In this document: piece after piece, positions 49,092-58,792 of the stretch
Position numbering within the stretch: position 1 is the first letter of the stretch
Layout: each line of letters starts with the position of its first letter
Origin: UBA6770 sp965660875
GTDB lineage: Bacteria; Bacteroidota; Bacteroidia; Flavobacteriales_G; Salibacteraceae
Assembly: GCA_965660875.1 (NCBI GenBank)
Contig: CBFIBQ010000014.1
Coordinates: forward strand, 1-64,000
Length of the DNA: 64,000 nt
Direction of reading: 5' to 3'
The notes under the pieces: generated by a model
Told to the model about the DNA's origin: nothing
Database searches by the model: none
The model's input: the letters and a program-made list of their open reading frames with translations, nothing else
Program-made: the position numbers and the translations under genes

Positions 49092-50714
49092 ATGAAACTA
49101 TATAGATTATTTACAACCATTTTTATTATCCAATTATTGTGTTATCAGAGTGTATCACAAGTAAGTAGCGCAGTTTTAAAATCAAGTAATATTACTGCAG
49201 CTATAAATGGTAATGGAGTATTATTTAAGAACATCGATTCTGCAGGTACAAGCGCGCTTTTTGAAATTAACGGGTTTAATATAGCGTCTGCTATTTTTCA
49301 GTCGAATCTATGGCTAGCGGCGAAAGATCAAAATGATTCGTTGTATGTATCTGCAGATTTATATGATGGAAATGATTTTTTTGAAGGTACTATTAATAAT
49401 GTTGGTAAAAGCTCGGTACAAACTTTTATGAAGGTAAAAAGGTCAACTATCGAGTATCACAAAAAGAATTACAATAATCCTGGATATGTGGTTCCTCCAT
49501 CAATATTAAACTGGCCAGCCATAGGTGATACTTTAATTGGGGAAGCAATGTCCCAAGCACCCTTTATTGATTTTTATCCAAATGGTTGTTATGAACCTGC
49601 AAAAGGAGACTACCCTTTAATTAAAGGAGATGAGGCAGTGTATTTCATAATAAATGATGTTGGTGGTACCCGAACGTCAAGTGGAGGGAAAGCTTTGGGT
49701 ATGGAAATCCATGTAATGGCTTACAGCTACAGTTCGGAAGATCTTCAGGAAGTTAATTCTTCGCTTCTAGTTGACTACAGCTTACGAAATTATTCTGGAA
49801 GAACTTATGATTCTTTGTTTATTGGACAATTTATTGATTTTGATATAGGCTGTGCTGCTGATGACTATGTCGGAACAGATACAGCAAATGGAGTAGTATA
49901 TGCGTATAATGGAGCCGCATTTGATAAGGGTTGTTCAGGGGGTAAAGGGTTTGGAGCAAAGCCCCCTGCAGCTGCTGTAGGTTATTTTTATAATGGAATG
50001 AATTCTTCTATGTATTTTAATTCGAGCAATGGCCCACAAGCTATACAGGATCCTACCAGTCCAATCGAATTTAAGAACTACCTTAATTCTAAGTGGAGAG
50101 ATGGTTCACCTTTATTAAAAGGTGGGACAGGCCATATTGGTGATTCGACGGCTAAGTCCAAGACGAAATACATGTATTCAGGAAATCCACTTAGTAAAAC
50201 TGGTTGGAATGAAATCAATGCTGGGAATTTACAAGGAGATAGAAGAGCTGTGATAGCAATGAAACCTTTTCGTTTGTTTTTTGATAAACAAAGCGTTGAT
50301 TTTACAGTAATTTACTCCTCTGCATACGATAGTTCAGCAATTAACTACTTGTCCAATATTGAACAGGCAGTGCAGAATGTAACAGCTACAAGAGGCTTCT
50401 TGAGAGCACAATCATTTCCAAATAAAAGATGGTCAAAATATGCTTGCTTTCAGGCTTCTGTTTCTGGAAGCCCCTCTTCGAATAATACCTTTAAGGTTTA
50501 CCCAAATCCCTCAACGGGAACTATAAAATTTGAATCTGAAATGTCAGTAGATCACGTTTACATATTTTCAGCATGTGGAATCGAGTTGCGTGATTATAGT
50601 TTGGAGGAAGGAGACTCTGAGTTAGTCCTTGACTTACCTCAAGGAACCTATTTCTTGAAGTATAAGTTACGGGGTGGTTCAGAAGGAATAAGTCGTTTCA
50701 TTTTATTAAATTAA
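49092..50714 (+). CDS. T9SS-secreted protein of unknown function
   Basis: A 540-residue protein with a signal peptide (about 1-22, ending SVSQ), a mostly beta, Ser/Asn/Asp-rich body with a duplicated-looking SSYYDSLFIGQFID block and Cys pairs (NGCYEPAKG, GCAADD, KGCSGGKG), and a T9SS C-terminal domain (VYPNPSTG about residue 465) ending GISRFILLN. No enzyme motif recognised. Single gene inserted between the aldehyde dehydrogenase gene and its decayed fragment. Confidence 0.82.
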   Translation: MKLYRLFTTIFIIQLLCYQSVSQVSSAVLKSSNITAAINGNGVLFKNIDSAGTSALFEINGFNIASAIFQSNLWLAAKDQNDSLYVSADLYDGNDFFEGTINNVGKSSVQTFMKVKRSTIEYHKKNYNNPGYVVPPSILNWPAIGDTLIGEAMSQAPFIDFYPNGCYEPAKGDYPLIKGDEAVYFIINDVGGTRTSSGGKALGMEIHVMAYSYSSEDLQEVNSSLLVDYSLRNYSGRTYDSLFIGQFIDFDIGCAADDYVGTDTANGVVYAYNGAAFDKGCSGGKGFGAKPPAAAVGYFYNGMNSSMYFNSSNGPQAIQDPTSPIEFKNYLNSKWRDGSPLLKGGTGHIGDSTAKSKTKYMYSGNPLSKTGWNEINAGNLQGDRRAVIAMKPFRLFFDKQSVDFTVIYSSAYDSSAINYLSNIEQAVQNVTATRGFLRAQSFPNKRWSKYACFQASVSGSPSSNNTFKVYPNPSTGTIKFESEMSVDHVYIFSACGIELRDYSLEEGDSELVLDLPQGTYFLKYKLRGGSEGISRFILLN

Positions 50715-50739
50715 ATCTATAATACTTCTCTAGCAATGC

Positions 50740-50938
50740 ATTGTTTAGCCCAACTTTATAGCGTTTCAATTCCTTTAATTGCATCTTCCATTTGTTGCCC
50801 TGAGTGAAAAGGTACAGAAGCAGTTTCTTATTGGGTGTATTTGTCAATGACCTTTAAAGAATCGCCTTATCCTTTAGAATGCCATTCACCATTAATGTAG
50901 TTTGAATTGCATAGTATTTCTTCAAATATTGTCCTCAT
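50740..50938 (-). pseudogene. Decayed 5' fragment of the aldehyde dehydrogenase gene
   Basis: Reading the minus strand from the ATG at 50936-50938 gives NSNYINGEWHSKG, then a stop, then VIDKYTQ, a stop, and FHSGQQMEDAIKGIETL, which matches residues about 12-65 of the intact enzyme at 47446-48894 (NYINGEWHSKGNSEFLQVIDKYTQ and DQMETAIQSSVKGFEAL). Three in-frame stops and loss of the remaining 420 residues make it dead. A 35-base stretch (50871-50905) is identical to 48827-48861 in the intact gene, so part of it is recent or was recently converted. Confidence 0.85.
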
Positions 50939-51073
50939 GTTACAGTATTGTTTTGTGCTTTACAAAGGTTGTTATTCTCAAGCAATTAGGCTTTCCAATA
51001 GTGATTTTTCACATTAATTTTAATATGTTCGTTTAACTCTAAATTATGAAAAACAACTTCTACAAGGCCTCGT

Positions 51074-53353
51074 ATGCTTATCCGTAAGTTTTTGATTTTC
51101 TATTTGTTGCTCTCAGGGGTTGAAACTTTTGCGGCAAATCGCGAATTGGTAGTTAAGGGTAAGGATAGCCAAGAACAAGCAAATTATGCCGTCTCGCGCT
51201 ATATTTTTAATGGAAACAAAGCGGTAAGGACCACCATTCTTGAGCATTATTTTGAGCAGTCGGATAACGATTTGCAATTACTTTTCGCAACTTTTGATTC
51301 TGTTAGAAACGAAAATGTTGCATTCACTGAAAACGTAATCCAACAATTTTCTTCAACTGAAAAGTACAGTTCAGTAATCAAATTATTACAACTCCGGCAA
51401 GTCGCCGAGAAAGGTAATATGGATAGTGCATTAAATGAACTTGAGTTCCCCATTGAAAACCATTCGATTATAGATACTGCAGCGGCAGAATATCAATTGA
51501 AGCTTGGTGCATGGATTTGCGAAGAAACCTACAATGCGGAAGGCTTGTTGGAATACTCTCAACGATTATTTCAATATAGAATGAAGTACTTGAGAGGCGA
51601 TGCAAGTTATCGTTCGTACCGGCACATTGCTTACGCTTATGAAAAAGCTGAAGTGCTAGACAGTTGTTTGAAGTATTATGAATTAGCCTTAGAAATTGCT
51701 AGAGTTCAAAACGACAGCGTCGGACTGTTTACCTTGAATATGGATATGGGGATATATTATTCGAATCAAGGCCAAAGAGCCATTGCACTGGAATACTTTT
51801 CTGAAAGTATGAAGTTTACTCCAGTAGTAAGTAAACGAAAAGAAGCCATACTTTATATCAATACAACTATTAATTATAGAGTGCTTGAACGGCATGATAT
51901 AGCGGAGTCGTATTTGAGAAAAGCGGAACAAATTGCCCAAGAAATAGGTGATGTTGATTTGGTGGGACATGTTTACAGAAACTGGGTTTCACAATTCGGA
52001 GCGTCGGGCAACTTGGATAGTATACCTAAATACGTTCGGCTATCTAAAGCCCATTTTGTGTCAAGAAACAATAACTATGGTTTGGGACATTTATTGGTAG
52101 ATTATGCTCAATATTTTCAAGAAAAAGGCAACTACGATAGCTGCATGTATTGGCTCAACGCAGCCAATATGCAGTTTGAAACCATTAATTATAATGCGGG
52201 TTTGTTTCACTCCGAAACCAAACGATTTATTTTTTTAGTCGCTTTTGAGCGTTGGGATGCAGCATATAAATTAGGGAATAAGCTGTTAAGAGAAAATGAA
52301 AAATATAGAGACGAGGAAGCAAAGCTAGATATCCTTGAGGGACTAGCGCGGGTTTATGCCAACACAGGTAAATACAAATCGGCATATCACCTTAAAGATA
52401 GTGCACAGACTATTAAGGCCAAATTGGAAGGCATAGAAACCGCACGGAAAATCAATATGATGCGGATACAGGTAGAAAAAGAACGCAATGCCAAACTTCA
52501 AATTCAAAAAAAGTTCGAACAAGAAAACAGAATTAAGGCAGAACAGGAATTGAAAATTCAAGAAAGTTTGACAATCTACTCTACTACGGGCTTTGTTTTA
52601 GTTGTGGTATTGCTGATACTTGTGATGTTTTTTTACGTCCGTATGAGAAAGGAGAAGGAGCGGGTAGTGCGTTTGGGCGAACAAAAAGAAGATCTAATGA
52701 ATGTAGTGGCACATGATTTACTATCACCAATTAGTAAAGTTAGTGCCTTGGCGTATTTAATCAGAAATACTGAAGACGAAGACGAGAAGAATCAATATTT
52801 TGACTTGATAGAGACAACGCTAAACGACGGTACTGAAATGGTGCGCAATCTCTTAGACATACATTCAGCGGAAAATGAAAAACTAGAAGTTTCTACCAAG
52901 AAAGTTAGGGTATCTGAGTTAATAGAGGATGCTACTTTAGCTTTAAAACAACGTGCTGCTAGCAAGCAAATTGTTATTTCAGATAAAATCATAAACGACC
53001 AAGAAATATATATAGATCAGCGATTGCTAAAACGGATTATTGATAATTTGATTACAAATGCAATTAAATTCAGTAATCCATCTACTCAAATCCATTTTAC
53101 TGCAACTGTAGAAAAGCAAGAGTTGACGCTCAAATTTCAGGACGAAGGACCGGGATTTAGCGAAGCAGATAAAAAGAAACTATATACCAAGTTTGGAAAA
53201 TTGTCGGCACGACCAACTGGGGATGAATCTTCAAATGGACTGGGGTTGGCTATTGTCAATGAGTTGGTTAAAATACTAAAAGGAAGTATCGAGTTGACTT
53301 CAAAGAAGGGAGAAGGAGCAACGTTCGTTGTAACTATTCCAGTAAAATACTAA
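51074..53353 (+). CDS. TPR-containing sensor histidine kinase
   Basis: A 759-residue membrane kinase: signal peptide, a periplasmic tetratricopeptide (TPR) array (about 60-460), a coiled-coil approach, one TM (about 500-525, IYSTTGFVLVVVLLILVMFFYV), HisKA with phospho-acceptor H547 (VVAHDLLSPISK) and HATPase_c (NLITNAIKF, DEGPGF, SSNGLGLAIV). No receiver domain and no adjacent response regulator, so it is an orphan kinase, perhaps using the LytTR regulator at 62573 or a distant one. Convergent with the C45 gene (4-bp overlap). Confidence 0.9.
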   Translation: MLIRKFLIFYLLLSGVETFAANRELVVKGKDSQEQANYAVSRYIFNGNKAVRTTILEHYFEQSDNDLQLLFATFDSVRNENVAFTENVIQQFSSTEKYSSVIKLLQLRQVAEKGNMDSALNELEFPIENHSIIDTAAAEYQLKLGAWICEETYNAEGLLEYSQRLFQYRMKYLRGDASYRSYRHIAYAYEKAEVLDSCLKYYELALEIARVQNDSVGLFTLNMDMGIYYSNQGQRAIALEYFSESMKFTPVVSKRKEAILYINTTINYRVLERHDIAESYLRKAEQIAQEIGDVDLVGHVYRNWVSQFGASGNLDSIPKYVRLSKAHFVSRNNNYGLGHLLVDYAQYFQEKGNYDSCMYWLNAANMQFETINYNAGLFHSETKRFIFLVAFERWDAAYKLGNKLLRENEKYRDEEAKLDILEGLARVYANTGKYKSAYHLKDSAQTIKAKLEGIETARKINMMRIQVEKERNAKLQIQKKFEQENRIKAEQELKIQESLTIYSTTGFVLVVVLLILVMFFYVRMRKEKERVVRLGEQKEDLMNVVAHDLLSPISKVSALAYLIRNTEDEDEKNQYFDLIETTLNDGTEMVRNLLDIHSAENEKLEVSTKKVRVSELIEDATLALKQRAASKQIVISDKIINDQEIYIDQRLLKRIIDNLITNAIKFSNPSTQIHFTATVEKQELTLKFQDEGPGFSEADKKKLYTKFGKLSARPTGDESSNGLGLAIVNELVKILKGSIELTSKKGEGATFVVTIPVKY

Positions 53354-54345
53354 ATGTTCAGTTGCTTATTGAAGAACATTTTTGTTAAGTTAATTTTCAG
53401 TTTTTCCTCTTCAAATTCATCGAAACTGTATCGTCTTTTTTTATTTGGCCATCTGAGTTGACATTCCAGTTTTTCTAAATCATACACCGCAGTGTATAAT
53501 GTACCAAAGCTCTTTTCGAATTGGGTGTTATACAGTGGAGGCAGAAAGAACTTTTTCTTTATTGATTTTTTGGTTTCGTCTGGGTTGTACAAACACTTTT
53601 CTAGGAATTGCATTCTGGGCATTGTTGCAGACATACTTGCATAATTTTCCCATTCAATACTGTGCTGATGATTGGTTCCAATACAAGTAGCCACGACACT
53701 AATGGGTCTATCCGGAGAAAGGAACACCGTTACAAATCGTTTTTCAGCATCCAATATGGTTACGTTATAACTCATATGCACAGGCACTCTTTTGAACACT
53801 TCAATGGCTTCAGCAGTGTTGGAGCAAGTCTCTAATACATAACGCATTACTAAAGGGATTCCGAACCCATTACCCGAAATATTTCTCCCACCAAAAGTTA
53901 AAGAAATGGTCAACCCGTCGGCATTCATACCATCAAGTAAACCCCAAATGCAATCACTGATGCCTATAATGGGTTTTAGCCAATTGGATTTTAAAAGCAC
54001 TCCTTCGAATAGGCGAGGGGAGTAATCGTAATTTCTAATTAGAAAATTGGCATCTTTAGTCCACGCTATTTGAGAGCAACCGCTCATAAAAGGTGGCGGA
54101 GAAAATTGACTTAAAAATCGAGACTCTACATCACCTCCTCCAGCTAACTTGCACAACTCTTGATAAATTGGAAATATTTCGGGCATGTGCTCCTCAAGTG
54201 CCATGCTAGAACTCAAGTAACCCGGTCTATTACTGTAGCCTTCTTGTAAAAACCACTTTTTATAGTGCGGCCATGTGCGTTCGAAAATGGCCTTCCATTT
54301 TTCTCCCGGTTTATCTTCATGTATGCTTCTGAGGTAAAGGAACAT
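53350..54345 (-). CDS. C45 family autoproteolytic acyltransferase/hydrolase
   Basis: A 331-residue Ntn-hydrolase of the acyl-CoA:6-aminopenicillanic acid acyltransferase family. The self-cleavage site is probably before C90 (PPFMSGCSQIAW), the new N-terminal nucleophile, followed by FLIRNYDYSP, GMNADGLTISLTFGG and SYNVTILDAEKRFVTV with the Asn/Asp that position the substrate. Substrates are amides of carboxylic acids with amines. It is the last gene of a four-gene minus-strand set with ATP-grasp, decarboxylase and nitrilase-family enzymes. Confidence 0.85.
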   Translation of the reverse strand: MFLYLRSIHEDKPGEKWKAIFERTWPHYKKWFLQEGYSNRPGYLSSSMALEEHMPEIFPIYQELCKLAGGGDVESRFLSQFSPPPFMSGCSQIAWTKDANFLIRNYDYSPRLFEGVLLKSNWLKPIIGISDCIWGLLDGMNADGLTISLTFGGRNISGNGFGIPLVMRYVLETCSNTAEAIEVFKRVPVHMSYNVTILDAEKRFVTVFLSPDRPISVVATCIGTNHQHSIEWENYASMSATMPRMQFLEKCLYNPDETKKSIKKKFFLPPLYNTQFEKSFGTLYTAVYDLEKLECQLRWPNKKRRYSFDEFEEEKLKINLTKMFFNKQLNI

Positions 54346-54486
54346 TTATGTATTACTACAAGCTACCCTGAAATTGTTTCAGAGTCTCAATAATTTATAA
54401 AACTTTGTTAGATGCTGAATCTAGTTCAGCATAAGCAAGTGCTAATAATTTTTCAGCTCTGCTTTCGCAAAAATTATTGCAATTGC

Positions 54487-55992
54487 TTACATCATTTTAA
54501 ATCCGCCAATCTCAGCAACTTTTTGCTCAATTTGTGGCAATTGTGTCGGTTCATTTGACTCGAACTTACTTTTAATTGCCGCAATCCATTTTTTGGATTT
54601 TTCGGTAAGGTTGAAGTTATCTGTCATCATTCGACCCCGCATTACCAATATGCCCAAATCTGCGCCTTCGTATACGTAATCGTTTTCTTTTGTTATGCGT
54701 AAAAAGAATGCTTCATCCTCGCCTTCAACTGCTCGTCTGTGCGTATCCATACGGTCATAACTAATGGAACCATCGGCTTTCATTCTGTAAATTCCAGACT
54801 TTGGCGCTCGCGTTACGTGTTCAATACTATCGTCTGTATACTTAATAACCAGTTGTCCCCACGAATCTATATTCTCAGGTCTAGCCCACCGTTTGTTTAT
54901 TTCATTAACGCTCAATTTGTAATCGACGTCCATGTATTCCAATATGTGGAATAAGAACAGTGGTGCATCAGATAAAGCAAAAACAGCGTGATTCGTAATG
55001 GAACTTGCCCCGGTTATTCTAGGGTTCAATTCTCCTAGGTAAATGTCATTAGTATCGGTGTCAATTAAAAAGTCTAATTCAAAGTAGCCTTTGTAGCCTT
55101 CTTTCCTCAATTGATCTCCGAACATGCTGGTGTATTTTCTGGCTTTATCGCGAATTGTTTTGGTAAAGGCGTCAGCATATATTTCATTTCCACACCAACC
55201 CCCTTGGTAAGGTGTAAGTTCTTTAAAACCTACCAACTCAGTCATGAGCGGAGCAACTACTGTCCCGTCCTTAGTTACACAAGCCTCAATCGCTGAACCT
55301 CGGCAGTTGATGCGCTTCATTACTTTTACTTCATTTTCAGCCTCAATATCTTCTGCATGTTTGTTGTAGTCGGATTCCGTTTTAATAAAAAAGGTAGTGT
55401 GCCCACTATCGCCATAGGGCGTTTGTACAACCCAATCGTGTCCTAGGTGTCCTGCTTTTTTCTCGAGGTTTTTATAGCTGTCAATTTTTGTGAGAATGTT
55501 CGGCACACAAGGAACCCCAGCTTTGTCAGCAACTCGGTTAGTAATTACTTTATTGTCTAAGTCATTTCTGAGTTTGGCAGAAGGAAAGGCTACGTCCAAA
55601 CCAATTTGCTTGGCTAATTTTTCTGTTTTTTCGTCAAACATTAAAAACAGAGCTTTACCTTTCTTCTTCCCTTTTGCTCGACCTTGAATATAATCTACTA
55701 CTTGTTTATGTTCAAGCAAATAGTTGTTGATGTCTTCAATACTCTGAAATTCGTCGTGCGGAATTTCGTCAGGAGAAAATACATTTGGATGTTGGCCATC
55801 AAAACATTCGATATAACAAATGAACTTAAACCCTTTTACCCACTCATCAGCACCAAGAAGGTTGAAGTTGGTAGCACTTATGAAGTAAATCGGTGTTTCG
55901 TTTTTATAAAAAAACCTTCGTATATCCGACAAGCCTCTGAGTGGTTTTAGTAGTTCATTTACTTTTTTAGAAATGTTTTTTTTCTTAGCCAT
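54487..55992 (-). CDS. ATP-grasp ligase of the biotin carboxylase-like type
   Basis: A 501-residue ATP-grasp enzyme with an N-terminal pre-ATP-grasp region, NKVITNRVADKAGVPCVPN (start of the B domain), the glycine/ATP loop VQTPYGDSGHTTFFI, and the metal-binding ELDFLIDTDTNDIYLGELNPRITGASS. This class makes amide or ester bonds by activating carboxylates as acyl phosphates. No biotinyl partner is nearby, so true carboxylase activity is unlikely. It lies 102 bases downstream of the decarboxylase gene, same strand. Confidence 0.85.
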   Translation of the reverse strand: MAKKKNISKKVNELLKPLRGLSDIRRFFYKNETPIYFISATNFNLLGADEWVKGFKFICYIECFDGQHPNVFSPDEIPHDEFQSIEDINNYLLEHKQVVDYIQGRAKGKKKGKALFLMFDEKTEKLAKQIGLDVAFPSAKLRNDLDNKVITNRVADKAGVPCVPNILTKIDSYKNLEKKAGHLGHDWVVQTPYGDSGHTTFFIKTESDYNKHAEDIEAENEVKVMKRINCRGSAIEACVTKDGTVVAPLMTELVGFKELTPYQGGWCGNEIYADAFTKTIRDKARKYTSMFGDQLRKEGYKGYFELDFLIDTDTNDIYLGELNPRITGASSITNHAVFALSDAPLFLFHILEYMDVDYKLSVNEINKRWARPENIDSWGQLVIKYTDDSIEHVTRAPKSGIYRMKADGSISYDRMDTHRRAVEGEDEAFFLRITKENDYVYEGADLGILVMRGRMMTDNFNLTEKSKKWIAAIKSKFESNEPTQLPQIEQKVAEIGGFKMM

Positions 55993-56094
55993 ATTGAGTG
56001 TTTTAATTAGTGAGCAAAAAGTACAAAAAAATAAAGGCTGGAAGGTCTTTGTGAATTATCAAAAAATCAAATAATCATTAAAAGTAGATTTAAA

Positions 56095-58791
56095 CTACGT
56101 TTTCAATGCTTCATCTCTAAATACCTGAAGTCCCAAATCGGGCTGAAAACCGTGTATTTCTTTTACGTCCAAGGCCATCATAAACTCCAGAATTTCTGTA
56201 CTGATTATTTGACCGGGAACAAGCACAGGAAATCCTGGTGGATAAGGGATAACAAAAGCACACGAAACCAGTGTTTCTCCTTTTTGGACTCTTTCCAAGC
56301 ACATTTGTAGGGGAACGAAATCGTAATTGTCCTCATCATAGGCCAAGTAATAGGCTCTGCGTATATCACCTCCTGGTACATCAGCTTTTTGTCGAAAAAC
56401 CTTGTGAAATGCACTAAAATCAGGTAAAGCGGGGTAGTCTTCGATAAGGCTCTTTACTTGTTTGTTTCGAATATTCTCTTCTGTGCTGGTCCAACTTTTT
56501 TTCTCTTCATCCAATTCCTTGGCAATTTGCAACAACACCGAGATAAGGTAGGCTATACTCCCCCGAGTAGTTCCAATATTAGTCATGAATAACACAGAGT
56601 TTCTTGAGGTTTTATTGATCTGAATGTTAAACTTATCCATCAAAAACCGATTCTTGAAGGTATCGCCGTCAACACCCGTTCGTCCTATGTGTAAATTGAT
56701 TTTAGTAGGGTCCAATACAAATTCATCCTCATTCCATGCTTTTTCCAATCGGTTCCAACCTTTTTTAGAATCGTAATATTCACTCAGCTTGGATTCTCGG
56801 TATTTTTCTGGAATAAAGTCTTCAATAGTAAGCACATCGAAGTATTTCTTTAAGGTGGGGTGGTCGTTGATTTTTGCCCGTAAAATCATGCTCAGTTCAA
56901 TGCATTTTTCCACCATTTCGAAACCCTCAAACTGAACCTGACGTCTTCCAACATCCAATGATGCCAGTATTTGATAGTTTGCCGAAGTTGAGGTGTGCGT
57001 CATGTAGGCTTCCAAAAATGCGTCTCTGCGTCTGGGGAACTCCTCATCGTAAATATGTATCATTGAACCTTGACGTAGGCTGGATAATGTTTTGTGCGTA
57101 GACTGCGTGGAGTAACACCGTATACTCACCTTACTAGGGTCGGGCATAATGGATACTTCTCCCTCCTTGAGTTCAGCAATATACCCTTCGTATTTTTTTC
57201 GATAGCTATCTGATAAATAACGATAACGCAGTTTTCTGGCTACATACATTGCTGATCTTTTGCGATAAGTGTGTGTAAAAGCGGCAAACCCAAACCAAGC
57301 CTCGTCCCACAGAAAAACCATGTCGGGTTTGATGGCGAGCACTTCTTGCATTACTCGTTCCACATTATACACCAGTCCATCAAAAGTACAGTTGGTAAGC
57401 ACCAACATTTTTACATCGTCCAGTTTGCCCTTACTTTTCATCAAAAGCAATTTCTCCTTTATTTCAGATAAAGGAACTGCTCCATACATACTGTATTCTG
57501 GAATTGGATAGGAGTCGAGGTAAATAGGGAAACCACCCGAAAGTACTTGTGAATAGTGATGTGATTTGTGGCAATCCCGGTCTATAAGCACATAGTCACC
57601 GGGTTTTACTACCGCTTGTTGAACGATTTTATTTGCCGTGCTGGTTCCGTTGGTTACAAAGAAAGTGTTTTTAGAACCAAAGGCTTTGGCAGCCATCTCT
57701 TGTGCCTTTTTTAATGGTCCAGTTGGTTGTAACAAACTATCCAGACCTCCTGTGGTTGCAGAGGTCTCCGCCAAGAAAAGATTTCGCCCGTAAAATTCAC
57801 CAAAATCTCGAATCCAAAAACTTTTGTAAATGCTATTTCCTCTCGAGATAGGCATGGCGTGAAATACTGAAGTTGGCTTAGCAGCGTATTCCATGAGTGC
57901 TTTAAAAAAAGGTGCTTCAAAGCGCTCATAAAGCCCTCGGTGAATGCTCAGATGCATTTCTTGTAAATCTTCTTGCCGGTAAAATATGCGTCGAAAAGTC
58001 GAAACCACCTTATCGCTCAAATCCATTACTGCGTGATTGGTCACATAATAAATGTCAAGTTCTGGCCGCAGCTTTTTTATACTCCAAGCTAAATATGTAG
58101 CTAAATCTTCTTGTTCTAGTGATGAATATTCAAGATGATTGAGTGCGCTAATAAAGGGGCGTACCAACTTTAGACGATTGGTGGATTTTACCAATACATC
58201 GTACCGGATTACAACTACCTGAATGTTGTAATTGAACAGAATTGAAATTATAGCATCTTCAAAACTTTTGACAACTACTGGGTTGTAAACAAACTGGTCT
58301 TTAGGATCTCTAAGTTTGGCGAGTTTTTCTTTTAAATCTTCCTCATCGGTGCCATTAATGTCGTCAACGAAGAGTGTCTCAAAGTAATGCTGGTTTGGCC
58401 GTTCCTCTGGTTCATCAACATCATTATTAAACAATTCAATATTGTCTAACTTACTTGGGTTGTAACGATAGGCCTCACTTACCAAATGTCTCAATATTTT
58501 TGAGCACTCTTGGTAGAGCTGGATATATTCACCCTTCTTAAAAAATGTTTTGTTTTTCGCTAGTCTAGCTGCTCCCGGGTATGCCCAGTATTTTTCGATT
58601 ACCTGCAAGTCTTTAAACACCTCTTCTGTTCGAGTAAAGACCTTCGAATCGGCATCTTGTCTATTCTTTTTTAGTTTGGTAGCGAGTTCTTTTAGCTCAT
58701 TCCACCGCTCATACCGAAGTTGCGCAATGGTGTAATAATCTTTTTCTTTCTTTCGGTTATCACTAGCTATTTTACTCGCTAAATCTTGCAT
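56095..58791 (-). CDS. Fold-I Orn/Lys/Arg decarboxylase-like PLP enzyme
   Basis: An 898-residue protein with a long N-terminal extension (about 1-250, helical plus a receiver-like wing), the PLP major domain (about 330-680) with the Schiff-base Lys K567 (STQSTHKTLSS), D496 in FLWDEAWFGFA, and H408 in DRDCHKSHHYS, and a C-terminal domain. This is the architecture of bacterial ornithine, lysine or arginine decarboxylases, so the product should be a diamine or agmatine. The extension is longer than usual. It begins one base after the amidase gene stop. Confidence 0.9.
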   Translation of the reverse strand: MQDLASKIASDNRKKEKDYYTIAQLRYERWNELKELATKLKKNRQDADSKVFTRTEEVFKDLQVIEKYWAYPGAARLAKNKTFFKKGEYIQLYQECSKILRHLVSEAYRYNPSKLDNIELFNNDVDEPEERPNQHYFETLFVDDINGTDEEDLKEKLAKLRDPKDQFVYNPVVVKSFEDAIISILFNYNIQVVVIRYDVLVKSTNRLKLVRPFISALNHLEYSSLEQEDLATYLAWSIKKLRPELDIYYVTNHAVMDLSDKVVSTFRRIFYRQEDLQEMHLSIHRGLYERFEAPFFKALMEYAAKPTSVFHAMPISRGNSIYKSFWIRDFGEFYGRNLFLAETSATTGGLDSLLQPTGPLKKAQEMAAKAFGSKNTFFVTNGTSTANKIVQQAVVKPGDYVLIDRDCHKSHHYSQVLSGGFPIYLDSYPIPEYSMYGAVPLSEIKEKLLLMKSKGKLDDVKMLVLTNCTFDGLVYNVERVMQEVLAIKPDMVFLWDEAWFGFAAFTHTYRKRSAMYVARKLRYRYLSDSYRKKYEGYIAELKEGEVSIMPDPSKVSIRCYSTQSTHKTLSSLRQGSMIHIYDEEFPRRRDAFLEAYMTHTSTSANYQILASLDVGRRQVQFEGFEMVEKCIELSMILRAKINDHPTLKKYFDVLTIEDFIPEKYRESKLSEYYDSKKGWNRLEKAWNEDEFVLDPTKINLHIGRTGVDGDTFKNRFLMDKFNIQINKTSRNSVLFMTNIGTTRGSIAYLISVLLQIAKELDEEKKSWTSTEENIRNKQVKSLIEDYPALPDFSAFHKVFRQKADVPGGDIRRAYYLAYDEDNYDFVPLQMCLERVQKGETLVSCAFVIPYPPGFPVLVPGQIISTEILEFMMALDVKEIHGFQPDLGLQVFRDEALKT

Positions 58792-58792
58792 G

